A DNA stretch of 64,000 nucleotides from Cellulosimicrobium cellulans (lineage in GTDB: Bacteria > Actinomycetota > Actinomycetes > Actinomycetales > Cellulomonadaceae). Each line of letters starts with the position of its first letter. The first letter of the stretch is position 1. Of this stretch, positions 29,177 to 42,450 are shown piece after piece. The stretch lies in the NCBI RefSeq assembly GCF_016907755.1, contig NZ_JAFBCN010000001.1, positions 3,844,001-3,908,000 of the forward strand. Reading direction: 5' to 3'. The position numbers and the translations under genes are program-made. Below the pieces are notes generated by a model. The model saw only the letters and a list, made by a program, of their open reading frames with translations. It searched no databases and was not told where the DNA came from.

Positions 29177-31285
29177 TCACCCGAGCCCGAGCTCGCGCGT
29201 GAGGCGCGGCAGCAGGCTGAGGGCGTACGTGTCCGTGAGGTGGTTGTCGCGGTACACGAGGACGTTGCCCTCGACCGCGCGGCACTCCTCTGGCTCGCAG
29301 AGCCCGTCCGTCAGGTCGACGACGTCGACACCGTCGAGGTTCCGTGCGGCCTCGACCGCCGGGTCCACCACCTTCCCGTCGACCGGACGGGGGAACGCAC
29401 AGGCGAGAGCGCCGGGGCCGTGCTCGGCCACGCACTCGGGTCCGACGAACGGCGGATAGGGCGTGTCCCGCACGACGACGACACGGATGCCCGCCTCGAC
29501 GAGCGGCCGCAGGGTGTCGCGATACGCGGCGACCGCCGTCGTCTCGTCCGCCCACCCCCACCCGAGCGCCGTCCGGTAGCCGTCGGCGGTCATCCCCGAG
29601 ACGACGACGAGCTCGGGTCGCTCGTCGAGGATCAGCTGGAGGTTCCTGCGGTTGCGTTCCCCGCACTCGGCGAACGGAATGCCCTCGCTCGACATCGGGT
29701 CGAGGGTGAACGGGCAGCCGTTGCGCACGAGCGCGGTCAGCCGGAGGCCGTGCTGCTCCGCGATCCTGGCGAGCGGTGTGCTCAGCACGGCGGCGTGCGA
29801 GTCACCGACGAGCACGACGGGGGCGCCACCGTCGGCGCCGTAGCGGCACGTCGAGGCGTCGACGGGCACGGCGCTCGACTCCGGTGCGGTGATGTCCGCC
29901 TCGATGCAGCGGTCGAGGTTGACCACCGGCAGGTCGCCGGCCGCGACGAGCGGGTCCGGGACGATCGTGGCCCCCGCAGGTGCCACGACGCCGTCGAACA
30001 CGGCTGCGCCCGGGTTCTCCGCACCGGCGACCACCTGGGTCGCCGCGTCCGATCGCGCGACGACCTCCGCGAGCGGGACGACGGCAACCGCCAACGAGAG
30101 CCCGACCAGGCCCGCGCCCAGGGCGTACGTCGGTGCGAGAACGGCCCGCGGGCGCGCGTGCCGGGCCGCGGCCGGTGTCGTGGTCGGGCTCCGTCGGAAC
30201 GGTGCCTCGACCCACCTCGTCGAGGCCGCCGCGGCGAGGACGGACAGAGCGAGCACCGCGAGCGCGAGGGGTGCGGTGAGCTGGGCGCCGCCGACGACGA
30301 CCAGCGCGAAGACGATGATCGGCCAGTGCCACAGGTACAGGCTGTAGGAGATGTCGCCGACGTACACGAGCGGGCGGGCAGAGAGCGCGCGCGCGACTCC
30401 CGTGCTCGGCCCGGACGTGGCGCCCGAGACGAGCAGCAGCGCGGTCCCCAGCGTGGGGACGAGCGCGATCCAGCCGGGGAACGCCATCGAGGTCGAGTAG
30501 GTCGCCGCCGGCACGAGCACGGCGACGAGCCCGACGACACCCAGGGCTGCACCCGCCCGCCGAGACCGCACGCGCGCGCCGAGGAGCGCGACGAGCCCGC
30601 CGAGCGCCAGCTCCCAGGCTCGTGTCGTCGTGACGAAGTACGCGACCGCCGGCTCGGTCGCCGAGAGGAAGACCGACCAGACCAGCGACGCGACGAACGT
30701 GACCGCGAGCATGGCCGTCACGACCCGACGCGACGCGTGCCCGGTCCGTCGCGCGACGAGCGCGGCCACGACCATGAGCAGCGGCACGACGAGGTAGAAC
30801 TGCTCCTCGACGGCCAGGGACCAGAAGTGCTGGAACGGTGAGACCTCTGCCGTGGCCTGGGCGTACTCGTCCGGCCCGTAGGCCAGGACCCAGTTCTGCA
30901 CCTGGAGCGCCGACGTCAGGGCGCTCGAGAGCACCTTCCGCCACTGCGACTCGGGCAGGAGCAGGAGCGTGCCGACGACCGACACCACGATGACGAGCGT
31001 CGATGCCGGGAGCAGCCGACGGATCCGACGAGCGTAGAAGTCGGCGAGCCGCACCCGACCGGTCCGCGAGAGCTCGCGGACGAGGGAACCGATGATCAGG
31101 TAGCCGGAGATCACGAAGAAGACGTCGACGCCGACGAATCCCCCGGGCAGCAGGCTCGGCCACAGGTGGTAGACGACGACGACACCCACGGCGAGCGCAC
31201 GCATCCCCTGGACGTCGCGGCGCCCGTGGCCCGTCCGCGCCCCCTGGTCCTGGTGCGCGGCCGCCGTGCCCGGCCGCGCGTTCAC
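29177..31285 (-). CDS. OafA-type O-acyltransferase with SGNH domain
   Basis: This 702-residue membrane protein would O-acylate a surface glycan. The N-terminal acyltransferase-3 domain (about residues 15-370) starts VQGMRALAVGVVVVYH, has the family VDVFFVISGYLI and FWSLAVEEQFYLV and about ten membrane segments. An extracellular SGNH hydrolase-like domain follows, with the serine motif VLVGDSHAAV and the late catalytic His in YRDNHLTD. The GTG start overlaps the stop of the upstream membrane-protein gene by GTGA. A close functional relative lies at 43882-45969. Confidence 0.92.
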   Translation of the reverse strand: MNARPGTAAAHQDQGARTGHGRRDVQGMRALAVGVVVVYHLWPSLLPGGFVGVDVFFVISGYLIIGSLVRELSRTGRVRLADFYARRIRRLLPASTLVIVVSVVGTLLLLPESQWRKVLSSALTSALQVQNWVLAYGPDEYAQATAEVSPFQHFWSLAVEEQFYLVVPLLMVVAALVARRTGHASRRVVTAMLAVTFVASLVWSVFLSATEPAVAYFVTTTRAWELALGGLVALLGARVRSRRAGAALGVVGLVAVLVPAATYSTSMAFPGWIALVPTLGTALLLVSGATSGPSTGVARALSARPLVYVGDISYSLYLWHWPIIVFALVVVGGAQLTAPLALAVLALSVLAAAASTRWVEAPFRRSPTTTPAAARHARPRAVLAPTYALGAGLVGLSLAVAVVPLAEVVARSDAATQVVAGAENPGAAVFDGVVAPAGATIVPDPLVAAGDLPVVNLDRCIEADITAPESSAVPVDASTCRYGADGGAPVVLVGDSHAAVLSTPLARIAEQHGLRLTALVRNGCPFTLDPMSSEGIPFAECGERNRRNLQLILDERPELVVVSGMTADGYRTALGWGWADETTAVAAYRDTLRPLVEAGIRVVVVRDTPYPPFVGPECVAEHGPGALACAFPRPVDGKVVDPAVEAARNLDGVDVVDLTDGLCEPEECRAVEGNVLVYRDNHLTDTYALSLLPRLTRELGLG

Positions 31286-33567
31286 GTCCGGGCGGACCGG
31301 GTCGCGCTCGCGCGGCGGAACCGGGGGACGGCCAGGGAGAGGATCGACCAGACGAGGGCGCCGCCGATCGCGACGCCCAACGAGACCAGCCCGACGGTCC
31401 ATCCCGGCGGGAGGAACGAGACGGTCACGCGCTCGCCCGCGCTCGTCGGCGGGACGTCCACCGTGAGCAGGTAGTCGCGCACGGGGTCGGCGAGCGAGGC
31501 ACCCTCCACCGTGTATCCGGGCCACGCGAGCCGGGAGAAGACGATCTGGCCGCCACCCTCGGGGACGCCGTCGACCGTGAGCTCGACCCTCGTGCCGGTC
31601 ACCGTGACGTCGGAGACCTCGGTGCCCTCGGACGTCCAGGCGATCCCGCCCGCCGGATCGACGGGCTCGTCCCGCACCCACGCGACGCTCAGGGGGGTGC
31701 GGCCCGCCTCGTGCCAACCGGGCGGAGGCTCGGCGTCGGCGTACGGGTCGGGCGACTCGCCGTCGGACCGCCGGACGATCTGCAGCGTGCTCACGGAGAG
31801 CAGGTCCGCGACCGGCCGTCCCGTGGTCTCGTCGGTCGCGAAGAGGGTGTCCACGACGTCCCAGCACGTAGCACCGTGAGACGACATGCAGAGGTCTTCG
31901 GAGTAGGTGCGGTACTGCAACGGGGTGTAGACGTTCTGGACGGACGCGTCGTTGAGGTACCAGAGGTTCGCGTACGCGACGTCGCTCCAGGCACCGGGGA
32001 CGAACTGAGGCGTGCCCACGACCATGACGTCGCCCTCCGCCTCGGGGAGCTTGTCCTGGTAGTCGGCCCGCTGCCCCGAGAGCCCGTAGTCCGGGAGCGG
32101 TGCCTGAGGGATCGTGGCGTGCTGCAGGACGACCACCAGCGTGGTCACCGCGAGCCCGCCCGCCAGGACGGCACGCGTCTGCCGCGGCCCACCCCGTCGG
32201 AGGAGCATCCCGAGCGCGACGACCCCGGCGAGCGCGAGCACGGTGGACGCCGCGTAGACCTTCCACCACGACGGCGCCTCGGCGTACGCGAAGTAGGCGC
32301 CGACGAGGACCACGACGGACACCGTGACGATCCTGCGCGTGCTCGGCCGGCCTGCGGCCCGTGCCAGGAGGACCACGACCACACCGATCACGCACGTCGC
32401 GAGGTACGGCATGAGACGGGCAGGGAACCGCAACGGTCCGACGGCGCTCGGCCCGAGGACGAAGACGGCGGCGAAGGCGCCGACGAGAAGCAGCCCGAGC
32501 AGAGTGGGCAGGACGCTCCGTGCCCGGTCGAGCCGGACGAAGAGCACGGCGGGGAGGAGCCACGCGATGTACAGGATCGGCCCGGGCGCCGGAAGCCCCC
32601 AGAAGCCGGACACCCAGGGCTGGGCCGTCGCGATCCACGACGTCGAGAGGCCCGAGAGGTCCGGGGACATGAAGTTGTCGTTGAGGATCCCCGTCGCGTC
32701 CCGCACGGTGACCGGTGCGGTGAGCAGCCCGGGCAGATAGCTCGCGAGCGCGACGAGGCCGAGGAGCGCCCCCACCGCGAGGACGCGGACCGCCCCCGCC
32801 CGCCGCCGGGCGACGAGCGCCTCGACCAGCGTCGCGAGGATCACCGCGATGAGCATGATCGTCCCGTGGACGTATCCCACGGTGATGACCAGGTAGCCGC
32901 CCAGGAAGGCCCACAACGGGCTCCCCTCCCGGCCTGCCACACGGCGGAGACCCCACCACGCCCACGGAAGGAGGGCCCAGACGAAGAGTCCCGTGACCCA
33001 CGACGCGGCGTCCACGTAGACGGTGAACCCGGTGCACGTCGTCAGCACGGCCCCGAGGAAGCCCCAGGTGCGGTCGGCGCCGTAGGAGCGCAGCACGAGG
33101 AACCAGCCGCCGGCCGCGATCGCGAGGAACGCGATCTTCACCAGGGCCGCGTACGCGGTCATGTCCTGGGCCGCGCTCGCGCCGAGCCCGACCAGCATCA
33201 TGAGCGGGTTGAAGAGGCCCCACTGGCCTTCGGCCGCGTAGTTCCCCGCCATCCACCGGCTGGGCTCGAAGAACGGTATCTCGCCGGCCCGGAGGCTCTG
33301 CCCGATGACGTACCAGATGCCGTACGCGCCGGTCTGGGTGTCATCGTTGAAGTAGAAGCGCTCGTCGAACAGGTACGGGACGAACGACAGCGCCACCGCG
33401 ACGACGACGAGGGCGAGAGCCACGAGCGGGCCACGACGACCCCGCTCGCCCCACGCCCGGAAGGCGTCCCACCGCGCGGGGTCGGACGGCGCCTGCGTCG
33501 GGGCGCTCGCACCGGCCTCGCCGTCCGCCGTCGCCACGACCGTCGCCGGGTCGGTGCCGTCTTCCAT
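31282..33567 (-). CDS. Large polytopic membrane protein, YfhO/GT-C-like
   Basis: This 761-residue protein has about 12-13 membrane segments, a large loop in the C-terminal third (about residues 470-700) and a last helix before a basic tail. The first outer loop, YFNDDTQTGAYGIWYVIGQ followed by an acidic and aromatic stretch, resembles YfhO and other GT-C-like proteins that use polyprenyl-linked sugars. The exact family is uncertain. It lies 11 bp after the Wzt gene and overlaps the O-acyltransferase, so it belongs to the glf operon. A GTG three codons upstream is an alternative start. Confidence 0.75.
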   Translation of the reverse strand: MEDGTDPATVVATADGEAGASAPTQAPSDPARWDAFRAWGERGRRGPLVALALVVVAVALSFVPYLFDERFYFNDDTQTGAYGIWYVIGQSLRAGEIPFFEPSRWMAGNYAAEGQWGLFNPLMMLVGLGASAAQDMTAYAALVKIAFLAIAAGGWFLVLRSYGADRTWGFLGAVLTTCTGFTVYVDAASWVTGLFVWALLPWAWWGLRRVAGREGSPLWAFLGGYLVITVGYVHGTIMLIAVILATLVEALVARRRAGAVRVLAVGALLGLVALASYLPGLLTAPVTVRDATGILNDNFMSPDLSGLSTSWIATAQPWVSGFWGLPAPGPILYIAWLLPAVLFVRLDRARSVLPTLLGLLLVGAFAAVFVLGPSAVGPLRFPARLMPYLATCVIGVVVVLLARAAGRPSTRRIVTVSVVVLVGAYFAYAEAPSWWKVYAASTVLALAGVVALGMLLRRGGPRQTRAVLAGGLAVTTLVVVLQHATIPQAPLPDYGLSGQRADYQDKLPEAEGDVMVVGTPQFVPGAWSDVAYANLWYLNDASVQNVYTPLQYRTYSEDLCMSSHGATCWDVVDTLFATDETTGRPVADLLSVSTLQIVRRSDGESPDPYADAEPPPGWHEAGRTPLSVAWVRDEPVDPAGGIAWTSEGTEVSDVTVTGTRVELTVDGVPEGGGQIVFSRLAWPGYTVEGASLADPVRDYLLTVDVPPTSAGERVTVSFLPPGWTVGLVSLGVAIGGALVWSILSLAVPRFRRASATRSART

Positions 33568-33578
33568 CGTCGCCACCG

Positions 33579-34304
33579 CTACGCCGCCGCCCGCAGGAGG
33601 TCGACCATGTCGTGGCTCGGGCCGTCCGCACGCACGCGGCCGCCCTCGAGCAGGATGCCGCGATCGCACAGGTCGGCCACCATGTCGAGGTCGTGGCTCA
33701 CGATGACGAGCGTCTTGCCCTCGTCGCGCAGGCGCCGGACCCGTGCCAGGCACTTCTTCTGGAAGGGCTCGTCACCGACCGCGAGGATCTCGTCGATCAG
33801 GAACACCTCCGGGTCGGAGTGCACCGCGACCGCGAAGGCGAGCCGCAGGAACATGCCGGACGAGTAGAACTTGACCTCGGTGTCGATGAACCGCTCGATC
33901 TCGCTGAACGCGACGATGTCGTCGAACAGGCGGTCGATGTCCTCCTCGCGCATCCCGAGGATCGCCCCGTTGAGGTAGACGTTCTCCCGTCCCGTGAGGT
34001 CCGGGTGGAAGCCCGCGCCCACCTCGATGAGACCCGCGACGCGCCCGCGGGTGCGCACGGTGCCCTGGTCGGGACGCAGCACGCCCGAGATGAGCTTGAG
34101 GAGCGTCGACTTCCCGGACCCGTTGAACCCGAGGAGCGCGACCGTCTCGCCCTCCTCCACGGTGACGTTGACGTCGTCGAGCGCGACGAAGTCGTCCGCG
34201 AGGCGCTGGCGGCGGATCGCCGACATCGCCAGCTCCTTGAGCGAGCGGTTGTGCCGCAGCGTGAACTGCTTCCGGACGTCCCGGATCTCGATGCTGGTGG
34301 TCAT
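33579..34304 (-). CDS. Polysaccharide ABC exporter, ATPase (Wzt-like, short form)
   Basis: This 241-residue ATPase would power export of a lipid-linked polysaccharide through its partner permease. It has Walker A GFNGSGKST, the Wzt/TagH-type region GLIEVGAGFHPDLTGRENVYLNG, the signature YSSGMFLRLAFAVAV and Walker B VFLIDEILAVGDEPFQKK. The C-terminal carbohydrate-recognition domain of classic O-antigen Wzt is absent, as in the mycobacterial galactan exporter ATPase. It lies one base from the permease stop. Confidence 0.92.
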   Translation of the reverse strand: MTTSIEIRDVRKQFTLRHNRSLKELAMSAIRRQRLADDFVALDDVNVTVEEGETVALLGFNGSGKSTLLKLISGVLRPDQGTVRTRGRVAGLIEVGAGFHPDLTGRENVYLNGAILGMREEDIDRLFDDIVAFSEIERFIDTEVKFYSSGMFLRLAFAVAVHSDPEVFLIDEILAVGDEPFQKKCLARVRRLRDEGKTLVIVSHDLDMVADLCDRGILLEGGRVRADGPSHDMVDLLRAAA

Positions 34305-34305
34305 C

Positions 34306-35171
34306 TCAGAGCTCCTGGGCGAAGCGCCCCTCGAGGCGCCGGAAGACGGACTGTCCCGCGAGGAGGAGCAGCAGGGCGATGCCGAGGCCCGCCCAGCCGA
34401 AGACCCACATCGACGGAGGGAGCGCCACGTCGGGCGACGTCGTGCCCGGGTACCAGAACGCGTAGTGGAAGAGCTCGACCGCGCCGGTGAGCGGGTTGAG
34501 CTGGTAGATCGTGAACAGCCACGACGGGAGGACGTCGTGCACCGCCTCCCACGGATAGAGGACGGGCGAGAGCCACGTGGCCACCATGACGATCAGGTCG
34601 ACGAAGTTCTCCGCGTCGCGGTAGAAGACGTTCACCGCGCCGAAGAGCAGCCCGAGGCCCAGGGACAGGACCGCCACGATCGTGAACCCGAGGAGCCCCG
34701 CCCCCAGCTCGGCCGGGTTGGGCCGCCACCCGAAGATGAGCGCGCCGACCAGGAGGACGAGAAGCTGGGGCAGGAAGTGCACGGCCGAGACCCACAGCGA
34801 CGAGACGGGGAAGAGCTCGCGGGGCAGGTAGATCTTCCGGATGAGCGGAGCGTTGCCGACGATCGACCGCGTCGCGTTCGAGAAGCCCTCGCCGAAGAAG
34901 TTGATGACGACGATGCCCGAGAACAGGTAGACCGCGTAGTCCTCGATCCCCTTGTTCAGACCGAGGAACAGGCCCAGCGCGAGGAAGAAGACGACGAACT
35001 GGACTGCAGGCTTGACGTACGACCACAGCATGCCCAGGACGGAGCCCCGGTAGCGGACCCGGACCTCCTTCTTGACGATGAGCCGGAGGAGGAAGCGGTT
35101 CCGGACCACGTCCACGAGTCCGTGGCCACGACCAGGCTCGACCAGAGGCCGCTCGGTCACGACCGTCTGGC

Positions 35172-35175
<4 letters not shown>
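34306..35175 (-). CDS. Polysaccharide ABC exporter, permease (Wzm-like)
   Basis: This 289-residue ABC-2 permease has a cytoplasmic head with KKEVRVRYRGSVLGMLWSYVKP, the family signature before the first membrane segment, and six hydrophobic segments. The substrate is probably the lipid-linked polymer made by the upstream Glf/GlfT2-like enzymes. Its ATG overlaps the glycosyltransferase stop by ATGA; the longer upstream frame was rejected for that reason. Confidence 0.92.
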
Positions 35176-38494
<3,319 letters not shown>

Positions 38495-40519
38495 TCAGCA
38501 GGCAGTGACCTCGTAGAGACGCGCCTCGCCCTCGGCAGCGACGAGCCGAGCGACGCCGGCCTCCTCGAGCCCCTCGAGGCCGGGGAAGCCGCCCTGACCG
38601 CCGTCGGACAGGTGCCTGCCCATGGCGAGCACGTAGCCGATCCCCAGGTCGTCGACCGCCTCGCAGACGGCCGGGTCGGTCAGGGCTTCGTTGAGCGAGG
38701 AGGCGACGAGCGCCCGGTCGGGGTCCATCACCATGCCCATGTGCGGGTAGATCGCCTCGCGGTCGGCGAGCGCCCACACCAGCGCGCTGCCGTCCCACGG
38801 GTCACCGGCGACGGACACCCCCTCCGGGACGATCTCGTCGAGGCGACCAAGGAGCCGCAGCTCGCGCGCGTCCACCAGGCCCGTCGACGTCGCCGCCTCG
38901 GGGTCCACCCGGTACGCGTGCGCCAGGTAGGAGAAGGACTCGCGGAACGTGGCCGTTCGCGGCAGCACCACGGAGACGAGCAGCCCCAGGACGACCGCGA
39001 TCGCAGCCCCTGCCCAGGGCGAGACCCGGAGGCGGTCGGTGCCGCGGACGCGCCCCGCGGCGAGCGTGACGAGACGGGCCAGCCCGGCCACGGCGACGAC
39101 CGTCAGGGGCACGCCGACCAGGGGCAGGAGGGCCGCGATGCGCTGGGGGTCGGCGTACCAGTAGCCGGTGAGGGTGCCGCGCAGCGGGATGTCGACCGCG
39201 CGCACGAGCAGGTAGAGGCCGGCCAGGATCGCGTAGGCGAACGGCAGCCAGCGCCACCGCGCGACGAAGAGCGCCGCGACGGCCCCGACGAGGACGAGCG
39301 CCCCGACCAGGATGTTCGGGGTCCCCGGGGAGAGGATCTCGGTCTCCGGGAAGTTGGGGGTGATCGACGGGTGCATGGCAGTCAGCCGCAGCACCTCGGC
39401 CGTGGCCTGCTCCCGGCCCGCGGTGACGGCCCACACGACCTTCCCGCGGAACCCGCTCACGAGCGGGAGCATGCCGAGCGCCCGGTACCCCGCCGCTACG
39501 ACGAGGACGGTGACCGGCCACGGGAGCAGTGCGACGACCCATCCGCGCCCTCGGTGGCGGAGCCGGGCCGTCACCTGGACGAGCGCGTGCACCACCAGGG
39601 GGATCGCGACGAACCCGAGCGCGAAGACGCCGTTGGGCTGCGCGAAGGTGAGCGCGACCAGCCCGGTCAGCACGCCGGCGACGGCCGGGAGCCGCCCGCG
39701 GCCGTGCGTGCGGACCAGCGCGAGGACGCTGAGGGCCAGGACTCCGGGCAGGATCGCGTAGGAGAGGACGTTCGGGTACAGGAGCCCGAACGACAGGAGC
39801 CGGTTGGGGAACTGCGTCATCGCGAAGGAGAGCGGGACGACGATCCCGAGGAGGAGCGGGCGCGGGCCGAGGAGCAGTCGCCCGAGGGCCAGCATGCCGA
39901 GCGGCCAGACCACGCACGTGGTCGCGACGGAGACCCAGTTCGCCGCGACCGGGATCTCGGCCCCGGTGACCTGCACGACGAGGCTGACGAAGCCGTGCCA
40001 CAGCCCCGGGTAGAAGGCCGTCGTGGCCTCGGGCTGCGTCAGGGTCATGTGGAACGACGAGGCGTCGCCGTTCTCGAGGATCATCCGGACCGAGTTCAGG
40101 TGGTACGGCGTGTCGAAGGTCTGCGCGACACGGTCGGGGCCCCCGATCGCCGCGGCGGTCCTGCGCACCTGGAGGGCGACGGCCACCAGCCCGGTGACGC
40201 CGACCGCGACGGCGACCGCGGCGCGTGTCCGGCCGCGGCGCAGCGTCCCCGTGCTCCGTCGGCCCGACAGGAGCCAGACGCCGTACCCGAGCGCGGTCAC
40301 GACCGCGGAGCCGACCGCCACCCACGCGACGTTCCAGCCCACCCCGAGCTCGCCGAGCACGACCGCCGTCGAACCGACCACAGCGCCGGAGAGCGCGGGC
40401 GCCGCACCCCAGGCGACGAGGCCGCGCAGGCCGAGCCCGTAGGCGGGGCCGACTCCAGGGACGACGAGGACGAGCACCGCGACGAGCGCGGCGGGCCACG
40501 TGACGAGCCACTCACCCAC
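38495..40519 (-). CDS. DUF6541 polytopic membrane protein
   Basis: This 674-residue protein has about 14 membrane segments and a soluble C-terminal domain of about 130 residues. The first large outer loop contains QTFDTPYHLNSVRMILENGD, in the position where GT-C glycosyltransferases carry catalytic acids, and FYPGLWHGFVSLV. DUF6541 proteins are actinobacterial proteins found with envelope glycan genes; function is unproven. GGGGAGGG precedes the GTG, which overlaps the upstream glycosyltransferase by 8 bp. Confidence 0.82.
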   Translation of the reverse strand: MGEWLVTWPAALVAVLVLVVPGVGPAYGLGLRGLVAWGAAPALSGAVVGSTAVVLGELGVGWNVAWVAVGSAVVTALGYGVWLLSGRRSTGTLRRGRTRAAVAVAVGVTGLVAVALQVRRTAAAIGGPDRVAQTFDTPYHLNSVRMILENGDASSFHMTLTQPEATTAFYPGLWHGFVSLVVQVTGAEIPVAANWVSVATTCVVWPLGMLALGRLLLGPRPLLLGIVVPLSFAMTQFPNRLLSFGLLYPNVLSYAILPGVLALSVLALVRTHGRGRLPAVAGVLTGLVALTFAQPNGVFALGFVAIPLVVHALVQVTARLRHRGRGWVVALLPWPVTVLVVAAGYRALGMLPLVSGFRGKVVWAVTAGREQATAEVLRLTAMHPSITPNFPETEILSPGTPNILVGALVLVGAVAALFVARWRWLPFAYAILAGLYLLVRAVDIPLRGTLTGYWYADPQRIAALLPLVGVPLTVVAVAGLARLVTLAAGRVRGTDRLRVSPWAGAAIAVVLGLLVSVVLPRTATFRESFSYLAHAYRVDPEAATSTGLVDARELRLLGRLDEIVPEGVSVAGDPWDGSALVWALADREAIYPHMGMVMDPDRALVASSLNEALTDPAVCEAVDDLGIGYVLAMGRHLSDGGQGGFPGLEGLEEAGVARLVAAEGEARLYEVTAC

Positions 40520-41357
40520 GCCGACGCCCTCCCCGGTCTGCGAGGAAGGTGCGGTACAGGACGGTGCGCACCTTCTCCGGGACGAGACGGTACCCGCCCC
40601 GGACGACGACGTTGCGCACGGCCTGTGCCCGCGTCGTGAAGCCGAGGCGACGCATCCGGCGCTGGAGCTCGATCTCGGACCGCAGCAGGCGCGTCCCCCC
40701 ACGTCGCGCGTACGCCCCGGCCCCGACCCGGTAGAGCAGCAGGGGCTCGGGGACGTTGCAGCCCCGAGCGCCGGCCGCGAGCATGCGCGCGAAGAGCCAG
40801 TAGTCCTCGAGCAGCGGGAGGTCGCGGTAGCCACCTGCGGCAGCCACGGCGGAGCGGCGGAAGACCACGGTCGGGTGGTTGAACGGCGAGTGGAAGCGGG
40901 CGCCGGTCGTGATGGCGTCGCTGGAGAGCGGCGGGACGCGCACGAGCCCCGGCTCGTCCTCGGAGACGAACTCCTGGATGGCGGACCCGACGATGTCGTA
41001 CCCCTCGGCGACCAGCGGGACCTGGCGCGCGAACCGCTCGGGCCGGCACACGTCGTCCGCGTCCGTCCGCGCGACGATCTCGTGGCTGCAGCGGGCGAGC
41101 CCGGCCTCGAGCGCGAGCGCGAGGCCCACGTTCCGCTCGAGGCGGAGCACGGTGACGGCTTGCGCCGTGTCCTCGATCTCGGCGACGACCTCCGCGAGCG
41201 CGGGACCGACGGGACCGTCCTGGACGAGCACGACCTCGTCGGGCGGAAGATGCTGCTCCGTCGTCGCCGAGCGGTAGGCACGGCGCAGGTGCGCCGCGTC
41301 GTCGCCGTGGTAGACCGGGAGGAGGAGCGAGAAGGGCGGCGTCGACCCCGTCGTCAT
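40512..41357 (-). CDS. Family 2 glycosyltransferase
   Basis: This 281-residue GT-A enzyme has FSLLLPVYHGDDAAHLRRAYRS, VVLVQDGPVGP, LRLERNVGLALALEAGL and the metal-binding ARTDADDVCRPERF, then a hydrophobic acceptor-side region FNHPTVVFRRSAV. The pattern is of RgpB/rhamnosyl- or galactosyltransferase-like proteins; substrates are unknown. It overlaps both neighbours (ATGA with the GlfT1-like gene upstream) and forms a three-gene operon with it and the DUF6541 gene. Confidence 0.88.
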   Translation of the reverse strand: MTTGSTPPFSLLLPVYHGDDAAHLRRAYRSATTEQHLPPDEVVLVQDGPVGPALAEVVAEIEDTAQAVTVLRLERNVGLALALEAGLARCSHEIVARTDADDVCRPERFARQVPLVAEGYDIVGSAIQEFVSEDEPGLVRVPPLSSDAITTGARFHSPFNHPTVVFRRSAVAAAGGYRDLPLLEDYWLFARMLAAGARGCNVPEPLLLYRVGAGAYARRGGTRLLRSEIELQRRMRRLGFTTRAQAVRNVVVRGGYRLVPEKVRTVLYRTFLADRGGRRRG

Positions 41358-42313
41358 GCTGGCGTGCCCGGCCGCCCGCGACGCGCGTCGAGCGCGTCCA
41401 CCTCCGCGGTCAGCGGTCCCATCGCGGCGAGCACCGTCGCGTTGCGGCGGGGCCGTCGGAGCACGCCGTCGCGCGCGCCCCGCAACGCCGCGGCGCGCAG
41501 GACCTCGCGGCGCTCCGAGCCGCTGAACGTGCGAGCCCAGCGGCGCAGCGAGGCGCCCAGGTAGAGGAACCGCTCCTCCGGCGAGAGCGAGGGCGAGCGC
41601 AGGAGCATCCAGAGCTTGTTCCGCACCTCGTAGTAGAAGCGCTCGCCCGGGTCGGCGTCCGTGGCCCCGAACGTCTTGGTCCGGTGCTCGACGACGGAGG
41701 CCGGCACGTGAAGGCCGGTCCCGCGGCGCAGCAGCCGCGCCGAGTACTCGAAGTCGTCGTTCCAGATGAAGTAGTCCGCGACGGGCAGTCCGTGGTGCCG
41801 GATCGCCCGCGCGTCGACCAGCATCGAAACGAACGAGGAGGACCGCACGGGAAGCGCCCCGGACTCCCGGGCCCGCGCGATCTGCTCCGCGGACGCTCCC
41901 GGGCGGCGGCGCGGCGTGTTCATCGGGTGGTCGCGGCCGTCGTGCCAGACGACGCGGCTCCCCAGCAGCGCGACCGGCCCCGGGTACGCCTCCCGCGCCG
42001 CGAGCAGCTCGGCGAGGGCCGTCGGAGTCGGGATCGTGTCGTCGTCCATCAGCCAGACGAGGTCCGCGCCGAGGGCCTCGACCGCGTGGGCCATGCCGAC
42101 CGCGAAGCCGCCGGCTCCGCCGGTGTTCCGGGGCAGCTCGAGCACCTCCGCCCCGACGGGGTGCTCGGCCGCCACGACCGCCGAGTCGTCGTGGGACGCG
42201 TTGTCGACCACGACGACCGCGTCGAGCGGACGGGTCTGTGCGGCGAGCGCGTCGAGCGCCTCGACGAGCAGGTCACGCCGGTCGTAGGCGACGACGACCG
42301 CGGCGATTCGCAT
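41354..42313 (-). CDS. GlfT1-like family 2 glycosyltransferase
   Basis: This 319-residue GT2 enzyme has IAAVVVAYDRRDLLVEALDAL, VVDNASHDDSA, LPRNTGGAGGFAVGMAHAVE and the metal motif WLMDDDTIPTP, then FIWNDDFEYSARLLRRG. The NTGGAGGF element matches the NIGGSGGF of the GlfT2-like enzyme, and its length fits GlfT1, the enzyme that adds the first galactofuranoses to the lipid-linked primer in mycobacteria. That assignment is inferred from motif and context. Confidence 0.85.
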   Translation of the reverse strand: MRIAAVVVAYDRRDLLVEALDALAAQTRPLDAVVVVDNASHDDSAVVAAEHPVGAEVLELPRNTGGAGGFAVGMAHAVEALGADLVWLMDDDTIPTPTALAELLAAREAYPGPVALLGSRVVWHDGRDHPMNTPRRRPGASAEQIARARESGALPVRSSSFVSMLVDARAIRHHGLPVADYFIWNDDFEYSARLLRRGTGLHVPASVVEHRTKTFGATDADPGERFYYEVRNKLWMLLRSPSLSPEERFLYLGASLRRWARTFSGSERREVLRAAALRGARDGVLRRPRRNATVLAAMGPLTAEVDALDARRGRPGTPA

Positions 42314-42342
42314 GGAGAACCTCGGGGATCGGGTGGATGGAG

Positions 42343-42388
42343 ACGAGCGAAGGCGCTCGTGCAGGATAGTCCACCCGCAGCGGGTGGA
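42343..42388 (-). promoter_or_regulatory. Promoter box with two hairpins before the GlfT1-like operon
   Basis: On the minus strand TATCCTGCAC (TANNNT at 42368-42363) is flanked upstream by the 19-bp palindrome TCCACCCGC-A-GCGGGTGGA (42370-42388) and downstream, in the leader, by the perfect hairpin ACGAGCG-CCTT-CGCTCGT (42360-42343). The palindrome could be an operator, or the terminator of the wecC-like gene that ends at 42451. TATCCTGCAC also precedes that gene. Confidence 0.45.
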
Positions 42389-42450
42389 TGCGCAGGTCAG
42401 GAGGCCTGCAGGCGGCGTCCGGACGCCGTGCGGGAGGGCGCCCGCGCGGC

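Noticed and set aside
30841-31285. Frameshift joining the O-acyltransferase to the upstream membrane protein
   Set aside because: The frames look continuous only because there is no stop between them in one reading. A GTGA overlap with proper stop and start explains two normal genes.
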